DNA of 64,000 nucleotides from Bacteroidales bacterium (GTDB lineage: Bacteria; Bacteroidota; Bacteroidia; Bacteroidales; UBA932). The number at the start of each line of letters is the position of its first letter. The stretch's first letter is position 1. Made by a program: the position numbers and the translations under genes. Below the pieces are notes generated by a model. The model was not told where the DNA came from. It saw nothing but the letters and a program-made list of their open reading frames with translations, and did no database searches. The stretch covers positions 248,001 through 312,000 of the forward strand of contig JAFROX010000009.1 in assembly GCA_017429475.1 (NCBI GenBank). Reading direction: 5' to 3'. Shown in pieces: positions 24,944-33,176 of this stretch.

Positions 24944-25981
24944 TCATTTCATATTGAGATCGGCCGCACGCGATACGGGAGCCACGTCCAGAGGAGTGAA
25001 CAGTCCTTTTTCGTACTTGAAATGGCCGACGACGGCTATCATTGCGGCATTGTCGGTAGTGAAGCGCAGTTCGGGCAGGAAGGTGGTCCACCCTCTGCGG
25101 CGGCCTTCCTCCTCGATGCGGTTTCTCAAGCCGCTGTTGGCAGAAACTCCCCCTCCAATGACTATCTGGCGGATCGAAGTCTGTTTGACTGCCAGCAGGA
25201 GCTTTTTCATCAGGATGTCGATCAAGTCTTTCTGGAAGCTGGCGCAGAGGTCAGCCTTGTTCTTCTCCACAAAATCAGGATCCTTGGCGACTTCGTCCCT
25301 CAGGAAATACAGAAGCGATGTCTTGATTCCGCTGAAGCTGTAATCCAGGCCAGGCACGTTAGGCTTGGCAAAGCGGAAACGGGCGGCATCTCCTTCCTTT
25401 GCGAGGCGGTCTATCACTGGACCTCCGGGATACCCCAGCCCGAGCAGCTTCGCACACTTGTCGAAAGCCTCTCCCACTGCATCGTCGATCGTGCGGCCAA
25501 GCACTTCGAAATCCAGATAGTCATTCACCTTCACTATCTGGGTATGGCCACCGGAGACCAGAAGAGCCAGGAAGGGGAACTTCGGCTCACGGTGAGGCTT
25601 GCCTTCTTCCATCACGAAATGCGAAAGGATATGTCCCTGAAGATGGTTGACTTCTATAAGAGGCTTGCCGGACGAAAGTGCCAGCCCCTTGGCAAAGGAC
25701 ACTCCGACAAGAAGGGATCCCAGCAGACCGGGGCCTCTCGTAAAAGCGATTGCATCCACCTCATCCATAGCCACGCCGGCCTGTTTGAGAGCCTGGTCAA
25801 CCACAGGAACGATGTTCTGCTGATGGGCTCTTGAGGCGAGTTCCGGAACCACTCCGCCATACTGCTCGTGGACCTTCTGGGAAGCCATCACGTTCGACAG
25901 CAGACAGCGGTCGGCGAGAACGGCGGCAGAAGTGTCGTCGCAAGATGACTCGATTCCGAGTATTATTGTCCTTTTTCCCAT
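24944..25981 (-). CDS. tsaD: tRNA N6-threonylcarbamoyladenosine synthase subunit TsaD
   Basis: TsaD transfers the threonylcarbamoyl group to A37 of ANN-decoding tRNAs, working with TsaB, TsaC and TsaE. The 345-residue ASKHA-fold protein starts ILGIESSCDDTSAAV and has the metal-binding His motif NHLQGHILSHF and the ATP-binding ALLVSGGHTQIV and GGGVSANSGLR. It is complete, begins at an ATG 20 nt after a -7 box, and leads a two-gene unit with the COG2509 gene. Confidence 0.96.
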   Translation of the reverse strand: MGKRTIILGIESSCDDTSAAVLADRCLLSNVMASQKVHEQYGGVVPELASRAHQQNIVPVVDQALKQAGVAMDEVDAIAFTRGPGLLGSLLVGVSFAKGLALSSGKPLIEVNHLQGHILSHFVMEEGKPHREPKFPFLALLVSGGHTQIVKVNDYLDFEVLGRTIDDAVGEAFDKCAKLLGLGYPGGPVIDRLAKEGDAARFRFAKPNVPGLDYSFSGIKTSLLYFLRDEVAKDPDFVEKNKADLCASFQKDLIDILMKKLLLAVKQTSIRQIVIGGGVSANSGLRNRIEEEGRRRGWTTFLPELRFTTDNAAMIAVVGHFKYEKGLFTPLDVAPVSRAADLNMK

Positions 25982-26001
25982 CAGATTAGCCTCCAGACGT
26001 G

Positions 26002-26009
26002 CAAAGGTA
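26002..26009 (-). promoter_or_regulatory. -7 box for tsaD
   Basis: The minus strand reads TACCTTTG, a TAnnTTTG match, 20 nt before the tsaD ATG at 25981. Confidence 0.5.
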
Positions 26010-26023
26010 TCAAATTAAAAGTG

Positions 26024-26031
26024 TATCTTTG
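26024..26031 (+). promoter_or_regulatory. -7 box directly in front of tamB
   Basis: TATCTTTG lies 8 nt before the tamB ATG at 26040. Any transcript would have a leader of only a few bases. Confidence 0.5.
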
Positions 26032-26039
26032 TTAGATTG

Positions 26040-29000
26040 ATGAAAGTTTTGCGCAAAATATTGCTTGGTCTTCTCTGCCTGCTGGTGCTGATGCCGGTAG
26101 TGGCTGTGGTGGCTTTGCAGCTGCCCGGAGTGCAGAACCGTATCTGCAAGGCAGTCTCAAAAAGCGTTTCATCAAACATCAACGGCAGCATCGATTTCGG
26201 CGAGGTATACTACCAGCTCTTCGACCGTGTCATCCTCAAGGACGTAGTTCTGAAAGACGACGCGCAGGACACAGTGGCTTATCTGGGCAAGCTGTCGCTC
26301 AACGTCAAGCTCCTCAAGGCCATTACCGGCCACGTAACCGTCAACAAACTCGAGCTGAGTGATGCCCTGCTGAACTTTGAAGTGGACGAGGAAGGCACCC
26401 TCAACCTGGCTAAGATATTTCCTCCCAAGGAACAGGAACGGGACACGTCAGCGAAAGGCATTCTCGCATATTTCGACAATGTGCTGGTGGATGTGCGCAA
26501 CATCAAGCTCAACAATACCGAGGTCAACCTTGTAAGGCACACGCCCGACAAGCCTGGAATCAAGAAACTGGAGCTGGGTGAACGCACCATCGACTGGAAA
26601 GACCTCCACGTCAAAAACCTCAACGTCGACATCTCCGACATAAAATACAACCTGCGCAACCGAAGCGTCTCGGCCAACGTGAACGGCATAACCCTCGACG
26701 AAAGCCGCGGCCTCAGGATCGAGGACCTGAAGTTCAAGGCTGCGCTGGACGCCGCCGGCATCCATCTGGAGAAATTCAGATATCTGGACAACTTCTCGGA
26801 CATAAAGATGGATTATGCCAATGCCCTGTTCGAAGACTTCAGCGATTTCTCCGATTTCCTTCACAAGGTTTCGCTGGACTGCAGCCTGGATGACGCAAAA
26901 GTCAGCCTTGCTTCGCTTGGCCTGTACCTGCCCGCCCTCGACTATCTGACACTGACATTGAAGGCAAACGGCAAGGTCAAGGGACCGGTTGCAAACATGA
27001 AGATCTCTTCATTCAAGGTTGACGGCCCGGGCACCTCGCACGTCGAACTTTCCGGCCAGCTGAACGGACTGCCGCTGTCCGACCAGACGATTGTGTCTGC
27101 CAACATCTCCCAATGCCATTTCACGACCACAGACCTTGAACGGATCATCGCAAGCGTGGCGCAGCAACCCCTGAAGAAAGGCACCATCAGCAAATTCGCC
27201 CCGGGCACCACTTTCAACTTTACAGGATTCATGGACGGTTTCTTCACAGACTTCGTAGCCTATGGAGGACTGACGTCAGATATCGGCCGTGTAGACGTCG
27301 ACCTGCTCTGCCAGAGCACTCCGAATGTGGGATTCTCGATGGACGGTTTCATGGATGCCAGCAACTTCGACCTCGGCAGGTTCCTCCAGAACGACAAGAT
27401 GGGAGAACTCTCCTGCAGCGCCGACCTGAGCGGATTCGCATCTCCCGCCAAGGAGAAATCCTATTTCAACCTGGACTCCATCTATGTATCGAAGTTCAAC
27501 TTCAACGAATACGACTACAAGGGTATCACCGCATCCGGCAAACTTGATTCTGAAGGTTTGCAGATCCTGGCCAAGGATGACGATCCCAACCTGGACTTCG
27601 ACCTGAGGGCCGACATTTCCAACGCCCGCGACGGACAGAGGACTTACGACGTGGATATGGACCTCCGCAAAGCCAACCTCGTCGCGCTGAACCTGGACAA
27701 GCAGGAAGTCTCCATAGTCGGGATGAAGCTCAAGGGTTCGGTGCTCCAGACAGGCAAGGACACATTCGAGGGTGACATCTTCATCAACGACCTGGACTGC
27801 ACGAATGCCACCGGTCTGCACGACCTGGGCGACATTCAGGTAAACGCCAGCCTGCTTCCAAACAACCAGAGGCTTACGTTCAACTCTTCTTTCCTCAACG
27901 GCAGGCTGACCGGAACGACCTCTGTTTCGGAAATGGTCAAAGACGCCAAATACGCCCTGCTCAACAACAAGCTCGAAAATCTGCTCAAGGGAGAGCAGAA
28001 AGGCCTCAACTATTCGGGAGGAAGCTATGACCTCGACCTCAGGGTTGCAGACATACGTTCTCTGCTGGCCTACATAATGCCTGACCTGCATATCGAAAAC
28101 GGCACGCGGGTGTCTTTCCAGACCGACAGCACCGGAGGATCATCATTGTCCGTCAAGTCAGACCTGCTGTCTTTCAAGGAAATATATGCACGCAACCTGG
28201 TTCTGGGATATGACAGTGCGGACACCAATGCATTTGCAACCATTGACGCCGACCTTATCCGCATCGGTTCCCTGGTGTCTTTCAACAACCATCTGGGAGC
28301 CGACATCGAAGACAACAAGGTGAAGCTCGACCTGACCTACGACAACAGCAGCGAAGGAAAGTCGGGCAAAGGCAACCTGAAGGCCACGGTAGCGTTCCCG
28401 GATTCCGCTGCGGCATACAACGTCCTGGTAGCACTTGACAATTCTTCATTCACCGTCGACGGAAAGGAGTGGAAAGTAGACCCCGCCTCCATCCTCATAG
28501 ACAAGAAGCGCATCAATATCCGGGAATTCACTCTCGAAAGTCCCGGCCAGTATATGAAGGTCAACGGCATCATATCCGACAATCCGGAGGAAGAATGCAA
28601 CATAGACCTCAACAACTTCGACCTGTCACTGGCCAACGCTTTCCTCAACGACCCCATTTCCCTTGACGGCCGCCTGACCGGAAACGCGAAGGCACGTGCG
28701 CTGCTGGGAGACTACGAGATGTCCGCCGACCTGGCTGCAGACTCAGTATATCTGTCCGGCAATCTGGTCGGAGACCTGGCGATAAATGCGAACTGGGAAG
28801 AACAGGCCGACAAGATCGATTTTTCACTGGTCAACACCTTGCGGGACAGAAAAGTGATAGACCTGGCAGGAGGCCTCAATCCGAAGGACAAGACCCTGTC
28901 GGCCAAAGCCGAGATCGACAGTCTCGAAGCCGTGATTCTCACGCCTTTCATCTCATCCATAATGTCCGACCTCACCGGCAGCGTCTCGATGACGGTCAAT

Positions 29001-30587
29001 GCGAACGGTCCCTTGGACAAGCTCGACATCACATCTGACAACGGCCACCTCAACGAGTTCGCAGGAAAGCTCAACTACACCCAGGTACGCTACGGCATCA
29101 CCGGAGACTTCGATCTCACTCCCCAGGGCGTGACGATCAACTCGGCCCGCGTCACCGATGGTGCAAACGGTACCGGCACCATCAGCGGAGGCGTGACTTA
29201 CGACCATTTCAAGGACATCAGGCTGAACGTAAGGATGAGGGTTCGGGACATGGCGGCTTTGAACACCACCCTGTCTGACAATCCCACTTTCTACGGAAAG
29301 GCGACCGCAAGCGAAGGAACCATTTCGCTGACCGGTCCTGCGAACGACATAATGCTCATAGTAAACGCGACCACCGGCCCGTCATCCCTGCGCATTCCGC
29401 TCGGATCGGTTACTGCTGCCGGCCAGTCCATCCTCACCTTCATCAACAATGACACCAAGCCTGAGCTCAGCACATATGATTCCCTGCTGCTAGTCCACTC
29501 GTCGCTGAAGAAGGGCAAGGAGAAGACACAGAGCAATTTTGGAGTTAACCTGAGGCTCAAGGCCACCAATGACGCCGACATCAACCTCGACATAGACCGC
29601 ACCTACGGGAACACCCTCAAGGCCAAGGGTGCCGGCGACATCAACATAAGCGTGCTCAACAACCAGTTCGACATAAGGGGCAACTACGGCATCGACGAAG
29701 GCAGCTTCAACTACAAACTGCTGGGGCTGACCAACAAGGCTTTCTCCATCAACAAGGGAAGCAACGTCAACTTCACTGGTGACGTGATGAACACGGACCT
29801 CGACATCACTGCCCAGTATGACACTAAAGCCTCAATTTCTCCCCTGCTCGCCGACTCCATCTCGACATCTGCCCGCAAGAACGTCAAATGCCTGCTCGAC
29901 GTGACCGGCAAACTGTCGAACCCCCAGCTCGGATTCGACGTGGTAGTGCAGGATATAGAACCCGCCATCCAGGCTCAGATCCAGCCGGCCCTGATGACTG
30001 AGGAAAAGAGGATGAAACAGTTCGCATCAGTGCTCCTGACCGGCAACTTCCTGCCCGACGACCAGTCCGGCATCTACAACGCTGCGACAGGCGTCAACTA
30101 TCTCAACATCGGAGAGTTGATGGCCAACCAGCTCAACGACATCCTGGAGGAGCTGAACATCCCCATCGACCTCGGGCTCAACTATCAGAACAATGACAGC
30201 GGCCGCGATGTAGTCGACGTCGCCATCAGCACACAGCTGTTCAACAACCGCGTCACCATCAACGGCAACATAGGCAACCGCCAGTATATAACTGCGGGCA
30301 AGAGCGACGTGATGGGAGACATAGACATCGCCATAAAACTCGGCAAGAAAGGGCGCACGAAACTCACGCTGTTCTCACATTCCGCAGACGACTTCAGCAG
30401 CTATCTCGACCAGACTCAGCGCAATGGTGCCGGTATTTCGTTCAGCAAGGAGTTCGACACTCTCAGAGAATTGTTCCAAGGTAATCCCGAAAGGCCGCCA
30501 CGTCGTGAACCCGGAGATAGGCAGCGCCCTGAAGGACGGCCTGTCCCTGGAGAACGAGGGTCGCGTCAAGACAGGAATCAGGAGTAA
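26040..30587 (+). CDS. tamB: TamB-like translocation and assembly module protein (DUF490)
   Basis: A 1515-residue AsmA/TamB-type envelope protein. The N-terminal signal anchor (residues about 5-28, LLGLLCLLVLMPVVAVVALQ) fixes it in the inner membrane. The long body is a series of beta strands expected to form a groove across the periplasm, and the DUF490 domain lies at about 1080-1490 (GNYGIDEGSFNYKLLGL and GISFSKEFDTLRELF). Such proteins move lipids or assist outer-membrane protein assembly. The last 36 residues are Pro/Arg/Gly-rich and unlike the rest; the 125-bp stretch 30463-30587 is antisense to the end of folP. An ATG at 26040 is used rather than the TTG at 26037. Confidence 0.9.
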   Translation: MKVLRKILLGLLCLLVLMPVVAVVALQLPGVQNRICKAVSKSVSSNINGSIDFGEVYYQLFDRVILKDVVLKDDAQDTVAYLGKLSLNVKLLKAITGHVTVNKLELSDALLNFEVDEEGTLNLAKIFPPKEQERDTSAKGILAYFDNVLVDVRNIKLNNTEVNLVRHTPDKPGIKKLELGERTIDWKDLHVKNLNVDISDIKYNLRNRSVSANVNGITLDESRGLRIEDLKFKAALDAAGIHLEKFRYLDNFSDIKMDYANALFEDFSDFSDFLHKVSLDCSLDDAKVSLASLGLYLPALDYLTLTLKANGKVKGPVANMKISSFKVDGPGTSHVELSGQLNGLPLSDQTIVSANISQCHFTTTDLERIIASVAQQPLKKGTISKFAPGTTFNFTGFMDGFFTDFVAYGGLTSDIGRVDVDLLCQSTPNVGFSMDGFMDASNFDLGRFLQNDKMGELSCSADLSGFASPAKEKSYFNLDSIYVSKFNFNEYDYKGITASGKLDSEGLQILAKDDDPNLDFDLRADISNARDGQRTYDVDMDLRKANLVALNLDKQEVSIVGMKLKGSVLQTGKDTFEGDIFINDLDCTNATGLHDLGDIQVNASLLPNNQRLTFNSSFLNGRLTGTTSVSEMVKDAKYALLNNKLENLLKGEQKGLNYSGGSYDLDLRVADIRSLLAYIMPDLHIENGTRVSFQTDSTGGSSLSVKSDLLSFKEIYARNLVLGYDSADTNAFATIDADLIRIGSLVSFNNHLGADIEDNKVKLDLTYDNSSEGKSGKGNLKATVAFPDSAAAYNVLVALDNSSFTVDGKEWKVDPASILIDKKRINIREFTLESPGQYMKVNGIISDNPEEECNIDLNNFDLSLANAFLNDPISLDGRLTGNAKARALLGDYEMSADLAADSVYLSGNLVGDLAINANWEEQADKIDFSLVNTLRDRKVIDLAGGLNPKDKTLSAKAEIDSLEAVILTPFISSIMSDLTGSVSMTVNANGPLDKLDITSDNGHLNEFAGKLNYTQVRYGITGDFDLTPQGVTINSARVTDGANGTGTISGGVTYDHFKDIRLNVRMRVRDMAALNTTLSDNPTFYGKATASEGTISLTGPANDIMLIVNATTGPSSLRIPLGSVTAAGQSILTFINNDTKPELSTYDSLLLVHSSLKKGKEKTQSNFGVNLRLKATNDADINLDIDRTYGNTLKAKGAGDINISVLNNQFDIRGNYGIDEGSFNYKLLGLTNKAFSINKGSNVNFTGDVMNTDLDITAQYDTKASISPLLADSISTSARKNVKCLLDVTGKLSNPQLGFDVVVQDIEPAIQAQIQPALMTEEKRMKQFASVLLTGNFLPDDQSGIYNAATGVNYLNIGELMANQLNDILEELNIPIDLGLNYQNNDSGRDVVDVAISTQLFNNRVTINGNIGNRQYITAGKSDVMGDIDIAIKLGKKGRTKLTLFSHSADDFSSYLDQTQRNGAGISFSKEFDTLRELFQGNPERPPRREPGDRQRPEGRPVPGERGSRQDRNQE

Positions 30588-31248
30588 GCCCAAGCGGCTC
30601 CCATACCATCCTCTTTCTGGAGATCCCGACAAGCACGGGCCTTCCCAGTTCCAGGAACTCGGAGAGCCGGGCGAGCATTTCCAGGTTCTGCCCTACAGTC
30701 TTGGCGAAACCGAAACCGGGATCGAGTATCCACTCTCTGACTCCGGCATCTTCCGCCCTGCGGCCGAAATCCCTGAAATAATCCTTGACATCCTCCACGA
30801 CATCTGAGTAATCGCACAACGAGTCCATAGTCTGCCCGTCTCCCCTGCTGTGCATTGCGATATACGGCAGGTCGAGGGCGGCGACTGTTTCCAGCATTGC
30901 ACTGTCGGCCGTCCCGGCTGTTATGTCATTGACGATGAAGGGGCCGATGACGTCATATGTGCGCCTGACGATTTCAGAAGAGAAAGTATCGACCGAGAAC
31001 CTGCGGTCCGGAAAGTCTGCTGCGATTTCCTTCAGGAAAGGCAGCAGTCGCCTCCATTCTTCGGCTTCTCCGGGATAAACGCTGCCCGGCCTGGAACTGC
31101 ACGCTCCGACATCGATGACATCCGCGCCCTCCTCAAACATAGAAGCGGCTTTTGCGCGAAACAAGTCAGCGTTTTCAACCCTGCTGTGTCGATAAAATGA
31201 ATCGTCATTCAGGTTTATGATTCCTATTATGTTAGTATCTTTGTACAC
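30463..31248 (-). CDS. folP: Dihydropteroate synthase (GTG start)
   Basis: Condenses p-aminobenzoate with the pterin pyrophosphate in folate synthesis. The 261-residue TIM barrel has VIDVGACSSRPG (loop 2), SVDTFSSEIV, FIVNDITAG, MHSRG, ILDPGFGFAKT and the terminal VGISRKRM and LRVHDV. Loop 1 reads IINLNDDSFYRHS: the usual TPDSF has become NDDSF, an unusual change in the part that contacts pterin and sulfonamides. The start is the GTG at 31248; a -7 box ends 4 nt upstream. The 3' 125 bp overlap the convergent tamB. Confidence 0.9.
   Translation of the reverse strand: MYKDTNIIGIINLNDDSFYRHSRVENADLFRAKAASMFEEGADVIDVGACSSRPGSVYPGEAEEWRRLLPFLKEIAADFPDRRFSVDTFSSEIVRRTYDVIGPFIVNDITAGTADSAMLETVAALDLPYIAMHSRGDGQTMDSLCDYSDVVEDVKDYFRDFGRRAEDAGVREWILDPGFGFAKTVGQNLEMLARLSEFLELGRPVLVGISRKRMVWEPLGLTPDSCLDATLVLQGQAVLQGAAYLRVHDVAAFRDYLGTIL
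31236..31243 (+). promoter_or_regulatory. -7 box for tmk
   Basis: TATCTTTG precedes the tmk ATG at 31270 by 26 nt. It lies within the first codons of folP on the other strand. Confidence 0.5.
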
Positions 31249-31252
31249 AATG

Positions 31253-31260
31253 CAAATATA
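31253..31260 (-). promoter_or_regulatory. -7 box directly in front of folP
   Basis: The minus strand reads TATATTTG, ending 4 nt before the GTG start of folP at 31248. It implies a leaderless transcript beginning with or near GTG. Confidence 0.45.
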
Positions 31261-31269
31261 TACAATAAT

Positions 31270-31950
31270 ATGCTCATAGTGCTCGAAGGGCTGGACGGCG
31301 CGGGCAAATCCACCCAGGTAAAGATGCTCGACTCATATCTGCAGGCAGCAGGCAGAAAGACCAGGTTCCTGCATTTTCCAAGATATGACGCCCCAATTTA
31401 CGGCGACTTGATTGCAAGATTCCTCAGAGGGGATTTCGGAGACAACGACACGGTGCATCCGCAGCTGGTTGCACTGATGTATTCCCTCGACCGCATCGAC
31501 GCCGCCCCGATTATCAGGAAATGGCTAGACGAAGGCTGCTGTGTGATCCTGGACAGGTACGTCTATTCCAACATCGCCTTCCAGTGCGCCAAACTTCCCG
31601 CCGGAGAGCAGTCAGACCAGCTGCGCGAGTGGATTTTCAATTATGAATATGAGGTTTCCGGGATTCCCAGGCCTGATTTCAACATTTTCCTCGACGTTCC
31701 CATAGTCTTTGTCGACCGACAGCTCAAACGCAACCGCAGCGGCAGCGACCGTGACTACCTCGACGGCAAGAGAGACATCCACGAGGCCAGCATAGAGTTC
31801 CAGAAAAAAGTCAGGAGCATCTACCTCAGGCAGTGCGAACTCGACAGCGACTTCATCCGCATCGACTGTGCGGCCGCCAACGGCGACATGCTGCCGGCCA
31901 CAGCCATTTTCGACAATCTTAAACAAATTATTTCCCAAAGACTCAAATGA
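31270..31950 (+). CDS. tmk: Thymidylate kinase
   Basis: Phosphorylates dTMP to dTDP. The 226-residue P-loop kinase starts MLIVLEGLDGAGKSTQ, with Lys13 in the P-loop. DRYVYSNIAFQ supplies the DRY/H motif and RNRSGSDRDYL the LID region. FLDVP is the usual strand before the LID. The stop overlaps the start of the DoxX-like gene (ATGA at 31947-31950), so it leads a unit tmk-DoxX-M49. Confidence 0.94.
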   Translation: MLIVLEGLDGAGKSTQVKMLDSYLQAAGRKTRFLHFPRYDAPIYGDLIARFLRGDFGDNDTVHPQLVALMYSLDRIDAAPIIRKWLDEGCCVILDRYVYSNIAFQCAKLPAGEQSDQLREWIFNYEYEVSGIPRPDFNIFLDVPIVFVDRQLKRNRSGSDRDYLDGKRDIHEASIEFQKKVRSIYLRQCELDSDFIRIDCAAANGDMLPATAIFDNLKQIISQRLK

Positions 31951-33176
31951 GATTCCTCAGGGCCATCTGCAGGCTGATCTTCGGCCTCACTTTCATCTTT
32001 TCGGGTTTTGTCAAACTCCTGTCCCCCGTCGGGACCTCACTCATAATGCAGGAATATTTCTCGGCCCTGCATCTTGGATTCCTTTCGGGAACAGCCCTTT
32101 ATGCGGGCATGCTGCTGGCGATATGCGAATTCGTCACGGGAATGTGCGTGCTGCTGTCGGTGAGGATAAGGGTATTCTCCGGCATAGGCTTCTTTATGTG
32201 CTGCTTCTTCACCCTGCTGACACTGTACCTGGCACTGTTCAACCCCATCAGCGACTGCGGATGCTTCGGAGAAGCCGTGCATCTCACCAACTGGCAGACC
32301 TTCTTCAAGAATCTGATTCTGTTGCCCTGCATTGCCCTGCTGTTTTTCCAGAGGAAGAAAACCCCGCTGATCGCAAACCGCGTCATCGAATGGATATTTG
32401 CCGGCTTCTTCTTCCTGGTGGCCCTCGCCCTGTGGCTTCACTCCTATCTGGCGGTTCCGATGTATGAGTTCACTCCGTACAAGACCGGAGCCTACGTGTC
32501 CACTGAGGATGACGAGGCTGCTTTCGAAACGACCTTCATATACGAAAAAGACGGAAAGCAGGAGAGCTTTACCCTCGAGAACCTTCCCGATTCGACCTGG
32601 ACCTATGTGGAGACCGTCACTGAGATGACCGGCACCGCGGCCCAGTATGCCGACTTCAGCATTCAGGATACCGAAGGGAACGACGTCGCGCCGTTGATAC
32701 TTGAGAGCGAAGATGTCATCCTCGTATCCATCTACGACCCTGCCAGGTTGAAGGAAAAGGACTGGCAACGGATCGAGGCATTCGCCGAGAAAGCGCTTGC
32801 AGCCGGAGCCGACCTCTTCTTCGCTTCATCGACGGGCGGCGAAGGCATTCCGGCAGGCTTCCCCTTCGAAGTCGGATATGCCGACCGCAAGCTTCTGCTG
32901 ACGATCAACCGTGCCAACGGAGGAGCCACGCTGTTCAGCGACAGCTACATAGTCCAGAAATGGACGCCCGCAACCATGGGAGACTCTCAGCTTGAGGAAC
33001 TGCTGGCCCAGGACGGTGAGACGCTGGTGGTACGCAATGCAATCCACGGCAACGTACGCCTGTCGGGACTGATGCTCGGAATCCTGCTGGTACTGGTCCT
33101 GATTTACTATATCTGCAAGATTTCTTACAAAAACTCCACTCTCAACAAGGGAAAGAAGAAAAAAGATGAAAACTAA
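31947..33176 (+). CDS. DoxX/MauE-like membrane protein with periplasmic domain (BT_3928 type)
   Basis: A 409-residue inner-membrane protein. Residues about 1-170 hold four to five membrane helices of the DoxX/MauE kind (LIFGLTFIFSGFVKLLSP; SDCGCFG with a Cys pair after helix 4, as in MauE/DoxD-like proteins). A long soluble part at about 175-370 is expected in the periplasm, and one more helix at about 375-395 precedes a Lys-rich tail. Homologues are widespread in Bacteroidales and usually annotated only as BT_3928 family. The GCxxG-type Cys pair hints at redox function, but this is inference. It overlaps tmk by 4 bp and the M49 gene by 11 bp. Confidence 0.82.
   Translation: MRFLRAICRLIFGLTFIFSGFVKLLSPVGTSLIMQEYFSALHLGFLSGTALYAGMLLAICEFVTGMCVLLSVRIRVFSGIGFFMCCFFTLLTLYLALFNPISDCGCFGEAVHLTNWQTFFKNLILLPCIALLFFQRKKTPLIANRVIEWIFAGFFFLVALALWLHSYLAVPMYEFTPYKTGAYVSTEDDEAAFETTFIYEKDGKQESFTLENLPDSTWTYVETVTEMTGTAAQYADFSIQDTEGNDVAPLILESEDVILVSIYDPARLKEKDWQRIEAFAEKALAAGADLFFASSTGGEGIPAGFPFEVGYADRKLLLTINRANGGATLFSDSYIVQKWTPATMGDSQLEELLAQDGETLVVRNAIHGNVRLSGLMLGILLVLVLIYYICKISYKNSTLNKGKKKKDEN

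Noticed and set aside
24881-25834. 317-codon plus-strand frame antisense to tsaD
   Set aside because: tsaD is unmistakable on the other strand; the frame has no family features and no start signal.
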